Assembly (NCBI GenBank): GCA_002749535.1
Contig: MZZL01000406.1
Coordinates: 607,386 to 671,385 of the forward strand
Direction of reading: 5' to 3'
DNA length: 64,000 bases
DNA from: Apophysomyces variabilis
Lineage: Eukaryota > Mucoromycota > Mucoromycetes > Mucorales > Mucoraceae
The notes beneath the pieces are model-generated. The model had not been told where the DNA came from. It did not search any database and worked only from the letters and a program-made list of their open reading frames with translations. Positions 11,961-24,519 of this stretch are shown piece after piece (within the stretch, counting starts at the first letter, position 1; the number at the start of each line of letters is the position of its first letter). The translations under genes were made by a program, and so were the position numbers.

Positions 11961-12892
11961 ACACTCTCCACTCTTTCCCCATCTCTCCATGTTATCCATT
12001 GTTGCTCCCCTAGTCCTCTTACTTATATTACTATTCCTTTCTCTCATCATTTTTTGCCCTGCAGAGCCCAAGGGATTTTTTAGTTCTTTCTTCTCTTTAG
12101 TTCTTTTTACTTCTTTTTTCGATCTAGCTAGAGCAGATAGGCCGAATGGCGCAAGTGCTCATTAGCATTTTAATAAAATCAATTTTCAACTGAATACCCA
12201 CGCCAGACACGGAGTAATAGGTCAGCTGTATTTTACCAAGATATACTTACATCGACTCAAGGTAAAGATTTGCGGTTAAATAATGTAAACTATATGTGCT
12301 TAGTAAATGGTTTTTGTGGCGGATGTTTGTGCAGAGCGGAGCCAAGGAGTGAAAGAAAGTGTCCCTCCCGTCTAGTCAGTTTGGAACCAGTGATTATTAC
12401 AAAAGCGGTGAATTGTAGATCATAACAATGCAAAGATAAAGCCAAACAAAGTAAATAAAAGGTTTGTACGGGTGAATGATTTTAAAGTATTGGTAATTGA
12501 TGGTGTATGAAACAAAAACTAGCACCCTTTAGACCAGTAGTCATTATTATGCAGCGCATAGTTTCATTCTTTAACTAACTCGAGGCATCTGTTCAGTCAA
12601 TGTAAATCTGTCCTTCCTATTAGCGCAACGGATTTCTACAAATGCCTGCGTTTACTGCTTTCACGTCTCGCACATAGTAATAGGCCTGTCCCAAAAATCT
12701 TGGGAAAGCGTAGCTCTTGGCAAACGAGCGTTAACCACTAAGTTACTATTGCCGTAATGAGTTGATTATGCACGTAACAATTGGAACAAATTACAGTTTT
12801 GTCAGAGTAATGCAGTATAAGATAAATGGCTCAAGTAGGAATTACCGATTAAATAAACGAAAATTTACTGTACAGAAGAAGCTACACGAAAA
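11961..12892. other. Intergenic, no recognisable gene
   Basis: C/T-rich sequence gives way to AT-rich DNA downstream of the SNT1 stop. Nothing coding was seen. The T-rich stretch at 12070-12120 could be the remains of the retrotransposon tail or simple low complexity. Confidence 0.45.
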
Positions 12893-15800
12893 TTATGCGC
12901 CAAACCATGTTTCCCAGCTTTGCTTATTCGATTCTGCAGGATCGTCATTGTTTAGCAAATCAGCTACCTTCGTAACCGTAGGTGCTGCCGCTGGCGGCCC
13001 TGATGGTGATGTTCGTGGCGGTGCATGCGATATATGTGAAGAATGACCTGAGGAAGACACGTCCGGAGTCGTATATGCAACCGGTCCATAAGGTGTTGGT
13101 GCGTTATATCCTGATGAATAAGGGTCTACGTTTGTAATTCTCGATGTAGGAGTGGATGATTGTCGATGGTGGTGATGATGATGTGATGCTGTTGTCGCTG
13201 TTGCCGCTGATGGTGTAGGTGGAGTAGTGAAATAGCCCACGCGAGGCCCCATATTGCCATAAGGTGAAGCATTTTGTTCAGCAGCTATTGGGGCTGGAAA
13301 TGCAAAATTCTGAAGTGCCTGGAAATGTGCTTGAGTAGCAGATGCATTGGTATTGTCATATGCAGTTGCCATAGGAGGCATTTCACGTTCCCGTTCTTCT
13401 CGCTCTTGACGTGCTTTGTAACGCTGAACTATTTCTCCCAAACGCATTTTTTCCTCATTATTGACATAGAAATTTCGAACCTGAATTGGTGTCTTAGATT
13501 TCATAGCACTTGCGACCTTCTCCCAGTTCGGACCGCAGCTTTCAAGATATCGAACAAAATCACCTCGTTCGGATACTGACCAATATGAAGAATATGTTGG
13601 GCGTTTAGTTTCTGACATGGAGACGGATGCATTACGCGCGGGGCGACGGGGCGTGCGAGTACCATAGTCAGAGTCCATCCAATCGCCAGAGTCATCTACA
13701 GGACTACCTGTCTTGCTCGAAGATGTTCGTGCTCGTCGACGACGTGAGGTACCAGCGCTTGTCGAAGTGGAACGAGGCGAACTCGTCGTTGCTGGTACAT
13801 CGTCAACTTGCGAACCTCCCCAAGTCTGGACTATTGGCTTTTCATCTCGCGGCACAGTGTTCGAGCCCATTTGAAACATGCCCATCAGAGCAGCTGCCGC
13901 ATCTTCTTCTTCTGCTTTTAGGTCTGAGCGTCCGAGAGACTCCGTATCAATACTGGCAAGTGCTGTAGCCGCGTTAGACTCTTCATCAAATGCATTTGGG
14001 CCGTATTTTCGCTTGTAGTTATGGTAGAAGTTTCGACATTGTTCTTCCGTTTTTGTACCTACTAACAATGCTACCTGCACAAAGTTTCGTCCATGTGCCT
14101 TAAATGCTTCAACTGCTGCATCTTTGTCTCTCTCAGTCCACTTTGCCGTAGCCGCAACATTCGGGGTAGGCTTTTCGGTTGTATCACCCATCAATGATTC
14201 CTGCTGGTGAGAGAGCGATTCCTCCATACGGACAGAGTCATCCAATGATGTCTCAGATAATGCAACAGATGCCCGTGGTGATCTTCCTTTACGTCGTGGT
14301 AACCGTCGTCTATCACGTAAGCTATCAACATCATCCAAAGAAGCGGTAGCTGCTGTAGTACTGCTAGTGGGTATAGTGCCTGAAGAAGACGCTGAAAGCG
14401 GTGGTTTATCGCTACTTCTCGTCTTAGCTTTCCTTCGCTCCGCAACACCATCCCAATAAGCATTCGCTTCTTCTAGTTCTCTCAATTCTCTGCTTTTACG
14501 CTCTGACTCCTTTTCCTTAGCTTTTCGCGAGACTTGTGCTTCCCCAATATCCGTCATCAGAGCAGATCCTTTACTCTTAGCTCTCCTTGTGTTGGGAGCG
14601 GAATCTCCTGTTGCACGACGAATTGCCGCTGCTAGTCGATCTCTCCGCTTATTCTTTCCTCGCCGCCCTTTCTTCATAAGCGCCTTAAAGTCAATTTTTG
14701 TCTTCTTGCGATAATAAAAGAGTACACATTGTGGTGCGGTCTTAGTACCAACTGCAACAGCAATCTTCTCGAATTGTTTCGGATACTGCATGTAACTTTC
14801 CATGAACGTCGTCATTTCTTGTTGAGTCCATGTATCTTCAGTGTCCTGGCCAGTGTGATAGTACGTCAAAGGATCCTCGACAAGCCCGCTACGGTCGTCA
14901 TATGTACGCATCCTTTCTCTTCGGTCCAAAATCATTGGTGGAATGGTCGCACATGTTTTAGCAGCTCGGAGCTCTGGATTTCTCATTTCGGCCGATTCAA
15001 GAGACTGGATAATCTCAAGTAATTCAGCTTCTGACCGCGCAGCGTCCGATGTCCAAGGACTTTTTGTTGTTCCACCAAATGGCGTTGAGGTTCCATCAGC
15101 CCTAAAGCGTAACGCATCCCCATCCCCGGTGAACACAACGCCATCCATATATTCCTCTGCTTCTTCCTCCAAACGTCTTCTAGATGAGGTACGAGACGAG
15201 TATTTGTCAGAAATTCGACGCTCATGATCACGGATCCGGTCCAATGCGATGTTCTTTTCCTTCCATTGCTCATACAATTCTTTGTATTCTTTCTTTAAAG
15301 CCAATTCCTTTTCTTTCAATGACTTTCGTCTGAACGCCAAGGTGTTAGCTACAGCGTTTTTGAGCTTATCGAAGACCTCGACATTCCTTTTGTAGCAAGG
15401 GTAATCATCAAGGGTTGCAAACAAAGGTTGTTTCCACTTCTCTTCATCTGACCAGTCATCCAAATTTTCGGGTCTACCTTGCCAGCCTGCAATCATTTGC
15501 GAGTTTTCTTTGGCTACTCGACGATTGTCTCTCATGATCTTTTTATACAACAATTCTTCTTCTTCATCCCCAGCTCTAACTTGATTGATAAGAAGTTGAG
15601 GGCGCTTGCGCATAAGTGGCGAAGTTGCCAGAGGAAGATTCTGGATATCGGCCATCGGTTGAGCTTGACTAGTCTCGCTAATGATCTGCAGCGCCTGCTG
15701 CTTTGCAGCTTCCTGTTCCTGATCTTCTTTAATTGCCAAAGTATCCTCTACGTTTTCTTTCGTGGAAGTGTCATCAGAGGGTAGGTTGTTTTCGTCGCAT

Positions 15801-17761
15801 CGACGTTCAGGTCGTCTAGCCATTTCTTCCAGCATTTCCTCGTACATCGTTATATCATTTTCAATCTGATCGATGCGTTCCACAATTTCCTGCTGCGTCA
15901 TCTCGTTTTCTGGTTGCGGCTCGCTTTTTAGTATGTCATTGGTAGGCTGTAGGTTTTCTTCTACTGCTTCTTTGGTAGCTTGATCGCTATCATCCACAGT
16001 GTTCAGCAAGCCTTGCTCATGACTAGATGTCGTTTCATTCTTCTGCTCAATCAAGATTATGGTCGGTTTCGACTCGCCGGTCTGAATGTCATCCGTTAGT
16101 TTTTCAACCGTTGATTTATCGTCCACAATCTCAGCTGTCGGTGTTGATGGCTGGTCTTCTTGTAAGTCTGCCTGTAATGAATTTTCGGACCGATTGTCTT
16201 CCGATTTAACTGTAATGTCTTTCTCTTCTTTTGCTCTCTTTTCTGAGACTATATCGCCAGAAGGTTCTGCTGCCGGTTCATTATCCTTGCCTTCTTCCAT
16301 TGGTAACTCGGGTGCGACTTTTGTCTCGTTGCTGTCTTGTGCCAGAATCTCTTCTTTCTTTCCTGAGACTTGTAGTCATTAAATTGTCAATGTTATATAG
16401 ATCGTCAAAATTAAATATTTACCCAATGACTCATCTGTACTTTTTTCTGATTTTTCAATGTTTTGCGCTTTCTCGGTATCAAAAACGTCTCGGCGTACCT
16501 CTTCTTTAGCACGCTCTTTTTGGATGATCAAAGCCGTCCCGCCAGCGGGTCCGACAGAGCCTCTTGGGCTTTTGAGGCTTCCTTCTCTATCACGATCTCG
16601 CTCCCGGTCGCGTTCTCTTCCCCTACTATCCAGCTTGGTGGTTCCAATTACGCTACCGCTAGGAGAACTCCATGTTCTACTAGCTCGTCCACGATATCTG
16701 TCGAATTCCGCCGCATTGGAACCTCGTGCCATAGGACGGTAAAAGTCCCTTTCATCTAATCGATCTCTCTCATAATAAGGTACATGAGGACCTCCTGGCG
16801 ATGATGGTAAATCACGGTCTCTATCGCGGTCTGGCCGATACGAATCACCTCCAAATGGGGGTGGAGGGTAAGCTAGAGAATGTGGTGGCGGTGGTGGAGG
16901 CGCTGGTACGCCATAAGCGGGTGAGTCATAGCGCATCATATCACGCATTACATAACTACTTCTTGCTTCGTTAATGAACGCTGCCAAAGAACATACCATA
17001 AACCATTTTACCTGTCCCGTTCCCGATTTCTTCTATCAAATTCGCGACGACGGTCTTCTTCTCGATACCTCCTTTCTCGGTCACGATCTCTCTCCCGATC
17101 ACGGTCTCTATCACGCCAGTCCACGTATCGGCTTGATGGCGCAACGTAAGAGTCCGGTGTACTAGCCGGTTTGGAATCATCCTTCACATCCTTAGAAGAG
17201 TTGGTTGCTATCGATGCCTTCGGGTCTGGTGGTTTCGCCGAACCTCCTGCTATAATGCCAATTAGATCTGGTGTAACCTTCGTCATCATACCTTCGCGGC
17301 GTAATGAAGGAGGTGTTGGTTTAGGATATTCCCGAGGTAACATGACAGAGGATGGCAGAGGATAATGATGTGGTGGAGGCATTTCGTCTCGGTAATACGG
17401 AGTATAGCGATCGTCTCTGTGTCAAAAAGTTTAACAAGATTTTAGCTTTAGTGAGCAGACATTCCAGCTGCTACCTTTCCCGTGGTCGAGGAGGTAAATA
17501 GCGATCATCTCTCATCATCAGAATGGAGCGATCTCTTTCTCTTTCTCGTTCTCGTTCTCGATCACGTTCACGTTCTCGCTCTCGTAGTTCTCTGTAATCA
17601 TCGATAGCTGCTGACATTCCACTTCTGGCTCGGTAACTGTAAGATTCATAGCGAGCTGCGTAACGGGGAAGATATCTCCCATCGCTATAAGGTGGGGATC
17701 TGGATCTAGAAGGCGAACGTGAATGTGTCCCGCGTGAAGATGTTGAGCCGGCGACGCTCAT
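12893..17761 (-). CDS. SNT1: SANT-domain corepressor subunit, Snt1/NCoR-like
   Basis: Four exons (17761-17475, 17416-17012, 16961-16423, 16362-12893) give about 1566 residues. The N-terminal third is low complexity with repeated RERERDRE/RDRDRD blocks and Pro-rich runs. A central conserved region begins DDWSDEEKWKQPLFATLDDY and continues into a long helix. Three SANT domains follow near residues 919 (WTQQEMTTFMESYMQYPKQF), 1151 (WTERDKDAAVEAFKAHGRNF) and 1336 (YWSVSERGDFVRYLESCGPN). The tail is Ser/Pro-rich with a His run. The architecture matches Snt1, the scaffold of the Set3 histone deacetylase complex and homologue of animal NCoR/SMRT. Act site: nucleus, transcriptional repression. The first Met (17761) was chosen because the upstream open frame looks non-coding. 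Intron 2 uses the acceptor GAAGCAAG, the only one keeping frame. Confidence 0.9.
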
Positions 17762-18390
17762 GCTTATCGATATAATTTCTGTATTTTCTTTTTGGCAACA
17801 GCGTTTTACCCTCAAAATGCATGCACTGAAATCACCAAGAGTTTTCGGAACCTCAAAAAGATGACGTCGTAATATAACCGGTATCACTCCGGCGTCGCCG
17901 GGCCGCACTTAGTACTGAAACTGTACCATAGCAGAGTGCTCAAAGGTTGAATATGTCACCTAAATCTGTAGTACCTACCTGTAGTACTACAGGCCGGACA
18001 TACCGTAGTCCCGACTCGATGTCCGAGATCTCAGTACTGCTCTACTTTTCCTGTGGTATATTCCAATTATAGTACTACAGTTCCTATAGTCACTTCGTAT
18101 CTAGTTCACTGCGATACCAATATATTGTAAAGGCTTTAACGTCAATCTTTATGAGATCCATTAGATTCAAAGTGAACTGATATAGAGTCATCTGGCACAT
18201 GCCCGGCCACTAAGTACATGGCCTACTGTAGCTACGAAGCTGAGATAATGTAAGTTTTTATTTTTGTGCGAGGTGTTGTGCTCTTTTTTCGGGGTGAACA
18301 AAAAAAAACTACTTTCGGTGTACTATCGATATATCTATGCTGCTATTCCAATTACATATTCAAGCCTTGAAGTGGAGATTGCAATGAAAT
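17762..18390. other. Intergenic with several GTAGTAC motifs
   Basis: The promoter side of SNT1. It carries repeated GTAGTAC-type words at about 17966, 17981 and 18072, one of which is centred in a 16-base palindrome. No gene was seen. Confidence 0.45.
17978..17993. repeat. 16-base perfect palindrome
   Basis: CCTGTAGTACTACAGG reads identically on both strands, about 220 bases upstream of the SNT1 start. It could be a dimeric factor site or a chance hairpin; there is no family match I can name. Confidence 0.6.
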
Positions 18391-20561
18391 TTAATGATTG
18401 AGGAGACGCTCTACTCTTTTTGCATCCTTCTTTAAAATTGTATGGCGATCTTTCTTATTGTACTAGTTGTCTAAAGTTATATTCCACTCCTCTTCTTCAT
18501 CTAACAGACGGTACACCACTGGCACAGTTTTTCTTATCTTGCCATAAAAATTCTGCTCGAGTTATCTAGCTTTAGTATGATATTGTCGATCTTCATAACC
18601 TGGCCATCCATGTGACAGATGCACCAGAAATGTTGCCCTGCAGCTTTACTCGAAACGAGTAGCCCAGCTGTTTGGTATGTCTTTTGCTCTACAGTTACTG
18701 TCTTCAAGTAGCATATCTGCTACTAAGTGCCCGACTCCTAGCTTGGTTTGCTAATGCTCGAGCTTATCGAATGCTCGATCAAGAAAAGCGCTTTTACGAT
18801 GATTGACAATGTTTTGCTGCCCCAACAGCCCGCTATGACGCTCATGCGCTTCAATGACATGGTTTGTAAGCAAGACAGTAAGAGCTGTGCTCCAATCCGC
18901 ATTTGCAGTTCTTGCACAATCAAGCTCATTTTCGCTGATGAGGTCTTCTGTCAGATGTATTAACGGACGTTGATATACTACTTCAGGAACCTCTACAGGA
19001 ACAATCTCCTCGGCGTCCCAAGTGGATTTGGGTTTTTTAGGTAAAGTGATTTTGTTCACCACGCTTCGTGTTGCAAATGCAAAATGTTTAAGGGATCATT
19101 AATTTCGCCCTTTTGGAATCCGTATGTTGCAGTATTATTCGATACATGTGCTCTGGCCACTTCAGTGCCCTTAACGAAATTCCCTGATTTTGCCAGATTG
19201 TGTAGAGCCTGCATGAGATGGCCCTTGCTAAGGACATTGCCGCTCAATTCATCTGGTAGTTCAAAAACAAGGAAGATAGTCCTCATCAGCAGTTCGAAGA
19301 TGGAATCGATACAACAGGAGTTAAATTCGTTTTTCTTCATCGTTAGAGAGTAATCTTGCGTTCTTTCAGCGTTGGCGCACTTTTCAATTGAGTTTTCCTC
19401 ATCCAGTGTGAATTCTGCCACAGGTTCTGTATTTGTGCGACAGGATATTGATCTCCTGGTGCGAATATACAGAAATTCTCGTAGGTCTTCTATGATAATT
19501 ATGGGGTTATTATAACCATAGGTTGGAAAGTAAGTGTTAGCTTCTGGTATACCTGACTCTACTATCCACTGCTCGCTGCTCTTATTAAGGGTCTTGTTAT
19601 CTTCGATATATGTTGTGAAACTGCAAATGGATAATATCAGTAGTGTTCTCTATCTCTAAGAAGCTAATATCATCAGATGATTATTATATTGATCTTTTTT
19701 CTCAACAGCAGCTTGCACGTTGCCCTTTGCTTGGCTCTTCTTTCTGCTTTAATTTTCCTTTGACGTTTATGTTAAACTTTTAGCTTGGACAGACGTGCTG
19801 CTTTTTCTGCCCTGCTTGCGACCATCTCCATGCGTTTTTTTTCTTTCTCTTTCTTTCTGTTCTACCTCTGATCTGCGTTTTTCTAGAATAGATTGAAGAT
19901 TAGACATACGGCCTTCTAAGCGATATTATATTTGAACTCTGATTCTTGTAATTACCTTTCCGAAGCTCTCTACCTATCCTATTTACATTTTCTGCCTGCT
20001 TTGCCTCCAATTGTTCTAATTGTATAGCAATTAGGCTTGGTCATATTGTACTTAATTATACATAGCTGATACTTTTGTATTACTTTCTCTGTGCCTTTTC
20101 TTGGAGATAAGGGTAGTAGTTGTGTCTGGAGCGTGACCGTCAGAATTATGCTTAGTGATCTTTCTAGGACACCGTTCACGGATGTCCTCGGTCGTATCGA
20201 ATCCCGAATCCTTCCATATATGCCTTTACACTATGGGAAAAAGTCAGGGAATAATCGGAATTATAGGAGGTTTCCCCCTGCTAAAAAGGTGAATGATGGG
20301 GCAAAATTTTGACTTGGCAAAACCTTTTGAACTTCTAATCTACAGTTTATCGATACCACCTAATCTAAAATCATATCTGGTCATGCCATGCCAAGTAATA
20401 TAAACTTTGTTTCTATCATTAATTTTTGGCAGAATGCCTGCCAAACAATCTAAGTCTGTATTGTTGACCATATACAGTCTGCTATTGCTGTTAAGTGCAT
20501 TTGTAGTGGGCAAACTCCCACTAATCACACTGTACTGATTCATGCTTAGATCTGTTCGCAT
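18391..20561 (-). pseudogene. Broken multi-frame coding remnant, probable mobile element
   Basis: Several protein-like segments follow one another on the minus strand in changing frames. They run from SVISGSLPTTNALNSNSRLY (about 20510), through a coiled coil NLQSILEKRRSEVEQKER (about 19880), then 19421-19056 (contains FELPDELSGNVLSKGHLMQA) and 19062-18751 (contains VNKITLPKKPKSTWDAEEI), to VPVVYRLLDEEEEWNITLDN with an in-frame stop near 18475 and a terminal stop at 18391. Amino acid composition is coding-like, but stops and frame changes between segments have no good splice sites. The segment order suggests one former gene of over 600 codons. I do not recognise the family. An intact spliced gene is less likely. 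Confidence 0.45.
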
Positions 20562-20924
20562 CCAGATGAAGCATAAGCTTTTTGGTGCTGCATGCTTGTT
20601 TTAGAAAAACATTATGGTCTCACCAAAAAATGTTTCCCACACCAAGCTGACTGCACTATTCCTTCCACGACGGGCATTAGATCCGACAGGGATGGCGATC
20701 TTGACGAAGTTGGATTTTCGATAGCTTCATTGATTTCTCATTTCTTTGCAATAAAAAGGTTTCCTCGGACAATTATCTGGTCCGCAACAAGTATGTCGGA
20801 CTCCAGCTCGTCGTCGTTATGTTCGCTGTGCCTGAATGTACATCGGACAGATTGCACGTATATATAAGAATTTTTATGAAATATCCCAGTCTTTATTGCC
20901 CAAGTACTTTATTTCCAAAAATTA

Positions 20925-21363
20925 AAGTCGCATCTAGCAAATTCACTTAGCGCATTTTGGAAACTGGGCTTGACGCTAACAAATTACATTAATTGTCGTG
21001 TTATAAGAGTTGGAATTGACCAATGTTTACATACCTGTCATAAAACTGACGACGCCATATCCATCACCCTACCAAGTGAATGCCAGATGCATATATAAAT
21101 TTCAATTGGTGAGTAATAGAAGAAAAATAACAATAGTATTCAATGACACTTACTAAATACCGGGCGTAAAAGCCCTATCCACTTGACTCGTGGATCCTTT
21201 TCAGTCTTTTCGCTTGCTGCCTCTCAGATCGCCTTAAAGGAGCTCGGGACGATTCTGCTCTTTCCTCTTCTCGTCGGCTGATTCGTCTGCGAGACCTGGG
21301 TGGTTCAACCATAGTCTCGGTTTGGCTGGCTCTTGTTCGACGTCGTGCAGTTGGGGTTATCAT
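20925..21363 (-). repeat. Inverted repeat family, copy 1 (partner at 43140-43568)
   Basis: Read on the minus strand this begins with an open frame of 62 codons at 21363-21175 (Arg-rich, ending AKRLKRIHESSG), then a possible second exon containing GDGYGVVSFMT between an AG and a GTATGT. The same sequence occurs in opposite orientation at 43.1-43.6 kb. Over about 250 aligned bases (20996-21255 against 43244-43507) I count roughly a dozen to fifteen differences. The aligned part carries the hairpin word GGGCTTTTACGCCC. Copy 1 has about 33 bases near 20960-20995 that copy 2 lacks. It may be the 5' part of the broken element at 18.4-20.6 kb. Confidence 0.8.
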
Positions 21364-22310
21364 ATTCTCTCAATTTTTATAGAATACCTATTGTCTGCTA
21401 AAGCCTTCTACAATCTTCTTCTTTCATATGATTTGAAAGTTCGTCTGCATCACGCCCGGTAAAAGACTACTTGGTATGTCTTCGAGTAGAGTACGTAAAA
21501 GTTGCATCATCTTGGGGTGCATCCGAACAAAGTTTACATAGTTTATGTCATTTCCTTTTCATTGTACAACGAATCTGCATGGAATGTTAGATAAATACTA
21601 CACGTGTAGATACAGTTTATAACTCGGTCTACTGTTCCCATCAATAATACCTCAATGCCTATCTTGATTCAAAATTATGGCATGCTTACAGAAAATGACA
21701 TGTGAAGGAAAATAAACAAATGGGCAACATGCTTTTCATTGTGCGTTTCTTATGCTAGATAAACGGAATAATGGTTGAAACGCCCATCCAGATCGTATTA
21801 CTGCGGTAAAAGTGCAAGAATACACAAAGTACCCTTTATTGATCTTTTTGCAGGTAAGACATCTTGACAGCTCGCAATGCATCTTAAGTTCTGATATTAA
21901 GTAAGTTGATTTGCTTATGGGATAGATTGTTAAGGTATTAGGTATGTCATTATTCTAGCTTACAGACTCTGGATGCGTCTTATAGAGGTTTGTGGACTAC
22001 TTTTTTTTCGAGCTAAGTGAATGACATCGACTTTCAACCTAGCACTATCTAGTTGCTTCTGTTTATTCATTTGTTCCAACAAGCGCAAAAATAATAATTG
22101 TGTCCGCCCGGGCTAGATCAATGTGATAAAAATTGTGGGGGGGGGGATAGACTCCAAGTCTGTTGAATCTATTTCCTCTAATACAAACCGTCCATTCAAT
22201 CCACATGCCTAATACATATCGATATCTCCGCAAAAGGTATCCATCGCATCAGGGCCCCTGTCCGGCCTGCTGTCGCCCGCTTCTTCCTTGCAAAAAGGCT
22301 TTTTTGATAC
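21364..22310. other. Intergenic, AT-rich, with a G10 run
   Basis: No gene is recognisable. A run of ten G lies at 22137-22146. This stretch separates the Arg-rich repeat frame from the coiled-coil exon upstream on the minus strand. Confidence 0.45.
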
Positions 22311-22448
22311 TCACGCCCTTCCCCAATATTTTTCCATAGGGAAACTAGAGTCTATCATCTCAAGAAGTGAAGCGTTGTGTTGTTTGAGCCTACTAATTTC
22401 AGCCTTGGCAGCAGCGAGTTCTGCTTTTGACTGTTTAACAGTGGGCAT
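22311..22448 (-). CDS. Possible first exon encoding a short coiled coil
   Basis: An ATG-initiated frame of 45 codons (QSKAELAAAKAEISRLKQHN and onward) ends in TGA at 22313-22311. A GTGAGTATC donor lies two codons earlier, so the true exon may stop near 22315 and splice onward. The helix pattern resembles the truncated exon at 124-204. No downstream exon could be joined with confidence. It may be the start of the repeat-associated gene on this strand. Confidence 0.3.
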   Translation of the reverse strand: MPTVKQSKAELAAAKAEISRLKQHNASLLEMIDSSFPMEKYWGRA

Positions 22449-22552
22449 GGAGAGAGCTCAAGGATGTGGATGCACTTTTAAAATGAAGTAAAGCGGTAGC
22501 TAAGTAGAAAAAGGACGGCATTGAATTTTTGTTTTTTCATTTGTTGCGACAT

Positions 22553-22615
22553 TTAATTGCACTGGACTGCGACTTCGATTTTCGTAGTTTGTGAAATTAT
22601 TTTTGGGAGATATTG
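22553..22615 (-). repeat. About 63-base repeat shared with 42788-42850
   Basis: On the minus strand this reads TATCTCCCAAAAATAATTTC and continues through ACTACGAAAATCGAAGTCGC to CAGTCCAGTGCAATTAA. The plus strand at 42788-42850 carries the same sequence with a handful of changes. Both copies lie upstream of the Arg-rich repeat frame in the same relative orientation, so they probably belong to one element family. Confidence 0.75.
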
Positions 22616-23316
22616 TATATAGACATAGCATCTTTTCTACGCCATCTCAGAATGAAAACCAGCAAAATGTTACCCCTGCTAACGTGGGTTCCTACTAAAG
22701 TTTCAGACTGTCACATTTATGGTGTGTGGTCAATCGGATTTTTCAAAGTTTATCCTCCAAAATCGCCACAGATCATGGTTGTTTGGGTATAGTTTTATGG
22801 ATACAACATGGCTATAAGGCCTATGGCAGAATGGCCAGTAGCACGTGAGTAGTTTAAGAAGTGGCCCTCGCAATATTTCATGCCTATCAATAATCCCAAA
22901 ACATGGGTCTCCGTTTGTTGAAACTTCTTCACAATCCTTTTCGCAAAGAAATAGTTACCCTTATGTGCGTTCTGGTCATCCTCGTTCCTGAGTATTGCCC
23001 GTTGAATGAAAGACGTCACAGTGAGTGCAGATTACTGTCGGTTAATACTAATGCCAACAAGCTTTCCCATTGCCCAACGGACCAATTATAACTTGATAAT
23101 AAGTACTCATTAGGCATTGCTTCCATAGTGCGTTTTTCTTTTGTGCTGTCAGAGACATCAGGGTAATTGAAGGGGTCAAGTCTCAATTGCTAAAATCCCA
23201 AGCCACGGGAAGTTTCACTTGTTGGCGGGAAACCAATAGGGAATTCTCACAAACCGTCACTTGGCAAGAAAAGAAAAAAAATTCATCAACAGGCACGATC
23301 ACATTCAAAAGCGCAA
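22616..23316. other. Intergenic with weak coding-like scraps
   Basis: The minus strand at 23019-22795 has an open frame that looks coding, and the minus strand near 23090 reads GPLGNGK, recalling a P-loop, but frames and stops conflict. No gene model could be supported. The right end is the TIF35 promoter. Confidence 0.35.
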
Positions 23317-24519
23317 ATGGTAGTCGACACTGTGTACGTATCAGATAGAACAAAGCATTCCAGAACTAGTAATCAGAACAAATCATACTTAATCTCTGAT
23401 TTACGACAGAACCTCAACGAAGCCTTCATGGGCAGATGAAGTCGAGGAGGAAGAAGGTATCCTGGCAGAAACGTCGTGCTAGGAATTCATTCACGCTGAT
23501 TTCTATTATCGCAAATAATATAGACGCTTTCCAGCCTCAGGTCTACACCGATGAAAACGGTATAAAAGTGATTGTCGAATACAGAGAAAATGACGACGGC
23601 AAACGTGTTAAGGTAGGAATATGTTATCCTATTAACATCCGGGATATTGATGTTATTCTGTTGTTAAAACAATAACAAAAGGTCACTCGCAAGATTCGCT
23701 CTAAGCTTGTTACGGAGCATGTCAATAAGGCTGTTGCTCAACGAAAAAAATGGAGCAAGTTTGGTGAAGAAGAAGGTAACAAACCTGGTCCCGACATGGC
23801 CACTACCACCATTGGCGAAAATATTCCTCTCAAGCTGGGCTCCAATACTGGAAAGGTAACGGTCGTATATGGCAGGATGAATATATTGGTGGCTGATTGA
23901 CGTATTTTAGAACGCAGAAGCTGTTGCAGAAGATGAGGCACAAGAGAAGATGCGTGCTCAAATCAGATCGAAGAATATCATGTGCCGTATTTGTAAGGGA
24001 GAACATTTCACATCCAAATGTCCATACAAGGATACTCTGCCACCATTGGATGAAATTGCTTCTTCACTTGAGGCAGTGAGGCTGGAAGGTAGCTTACATA
24101 AAACAAACGAATGCAAACATAAACGTTTTATTTGGCATATAGGCACAGAAGCAGTATCACCCGAGCCGAGCAGTGCTGCCGCAGCCGGTCCTTCTAAATA
24201 CACACCACCCCATCTACGAAACAAGGCAGCTGCAGGTGCCGGTGAAACTATGCGGGATACTAAGCGTGATGATAGCGCTACCCTTCGTGTAACGAACTTG
24301 TCAGAAGACGTGACAGATAACGATATTTACGACTTATTCAATCGTTTCGGCAACATTGCGCGAGTGTACCTTGCACGCGACCGTGAGACCGGCTTATGCA
24401 AAGGATTTGCGTTTGTTTCTTTCACTGACAGAGAGGATGCTGAAAAGGCTCAGCAAGCTATTAACGGCTATGGTTATGATAATCTTATCTTGAGGGTAGA
24501 ATTTGCTCGCAGCTCGTAA
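23317..24519 (+). CDS. TIF35: Translation initiation factor eIF3 subunit g
   Basis: Six exons (23317-23333, 23410-23456, 23524-23612, 23682-23855, 23911-24088, 24143-24519) give 293 residues. The N-terminal acidic segment PSWADEVEEEED leads into the eIF3g core (DENGIKVIVEYRENDDGKRV, then RKKWSKFGEEEGNKPGPDMA). A CCHC-like zinc knuckle (CRICKGEHFTSKCPYKD) and SKYTPPHLRN follow. The C-terminal RRM has RNP2 LRVTNL and RNP1 KGFAFVSF. eIF3g helps scanning and recruits the 40S subunit in the cytosol, contacting eIF3i through the N-terminal half. Exon 1 is only 17 bases; exon 3 was started at 23524 because it is the only acceptor matching the phase-1 donor. All introns are GT-AG. Confidence 0.96.

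Noticed and set aside
13274..16382. Plus-strand frames opposite SNT1
   Set aside because: Shadows of the long SNT1 exon on the other strand.
22795..23100. Minus-strand scraps including a GPLGNGK P-loop-like string
   Set aside because: Frames conflict and stops intervene; a helicase remnant is conceivable but one short motif is not enough.
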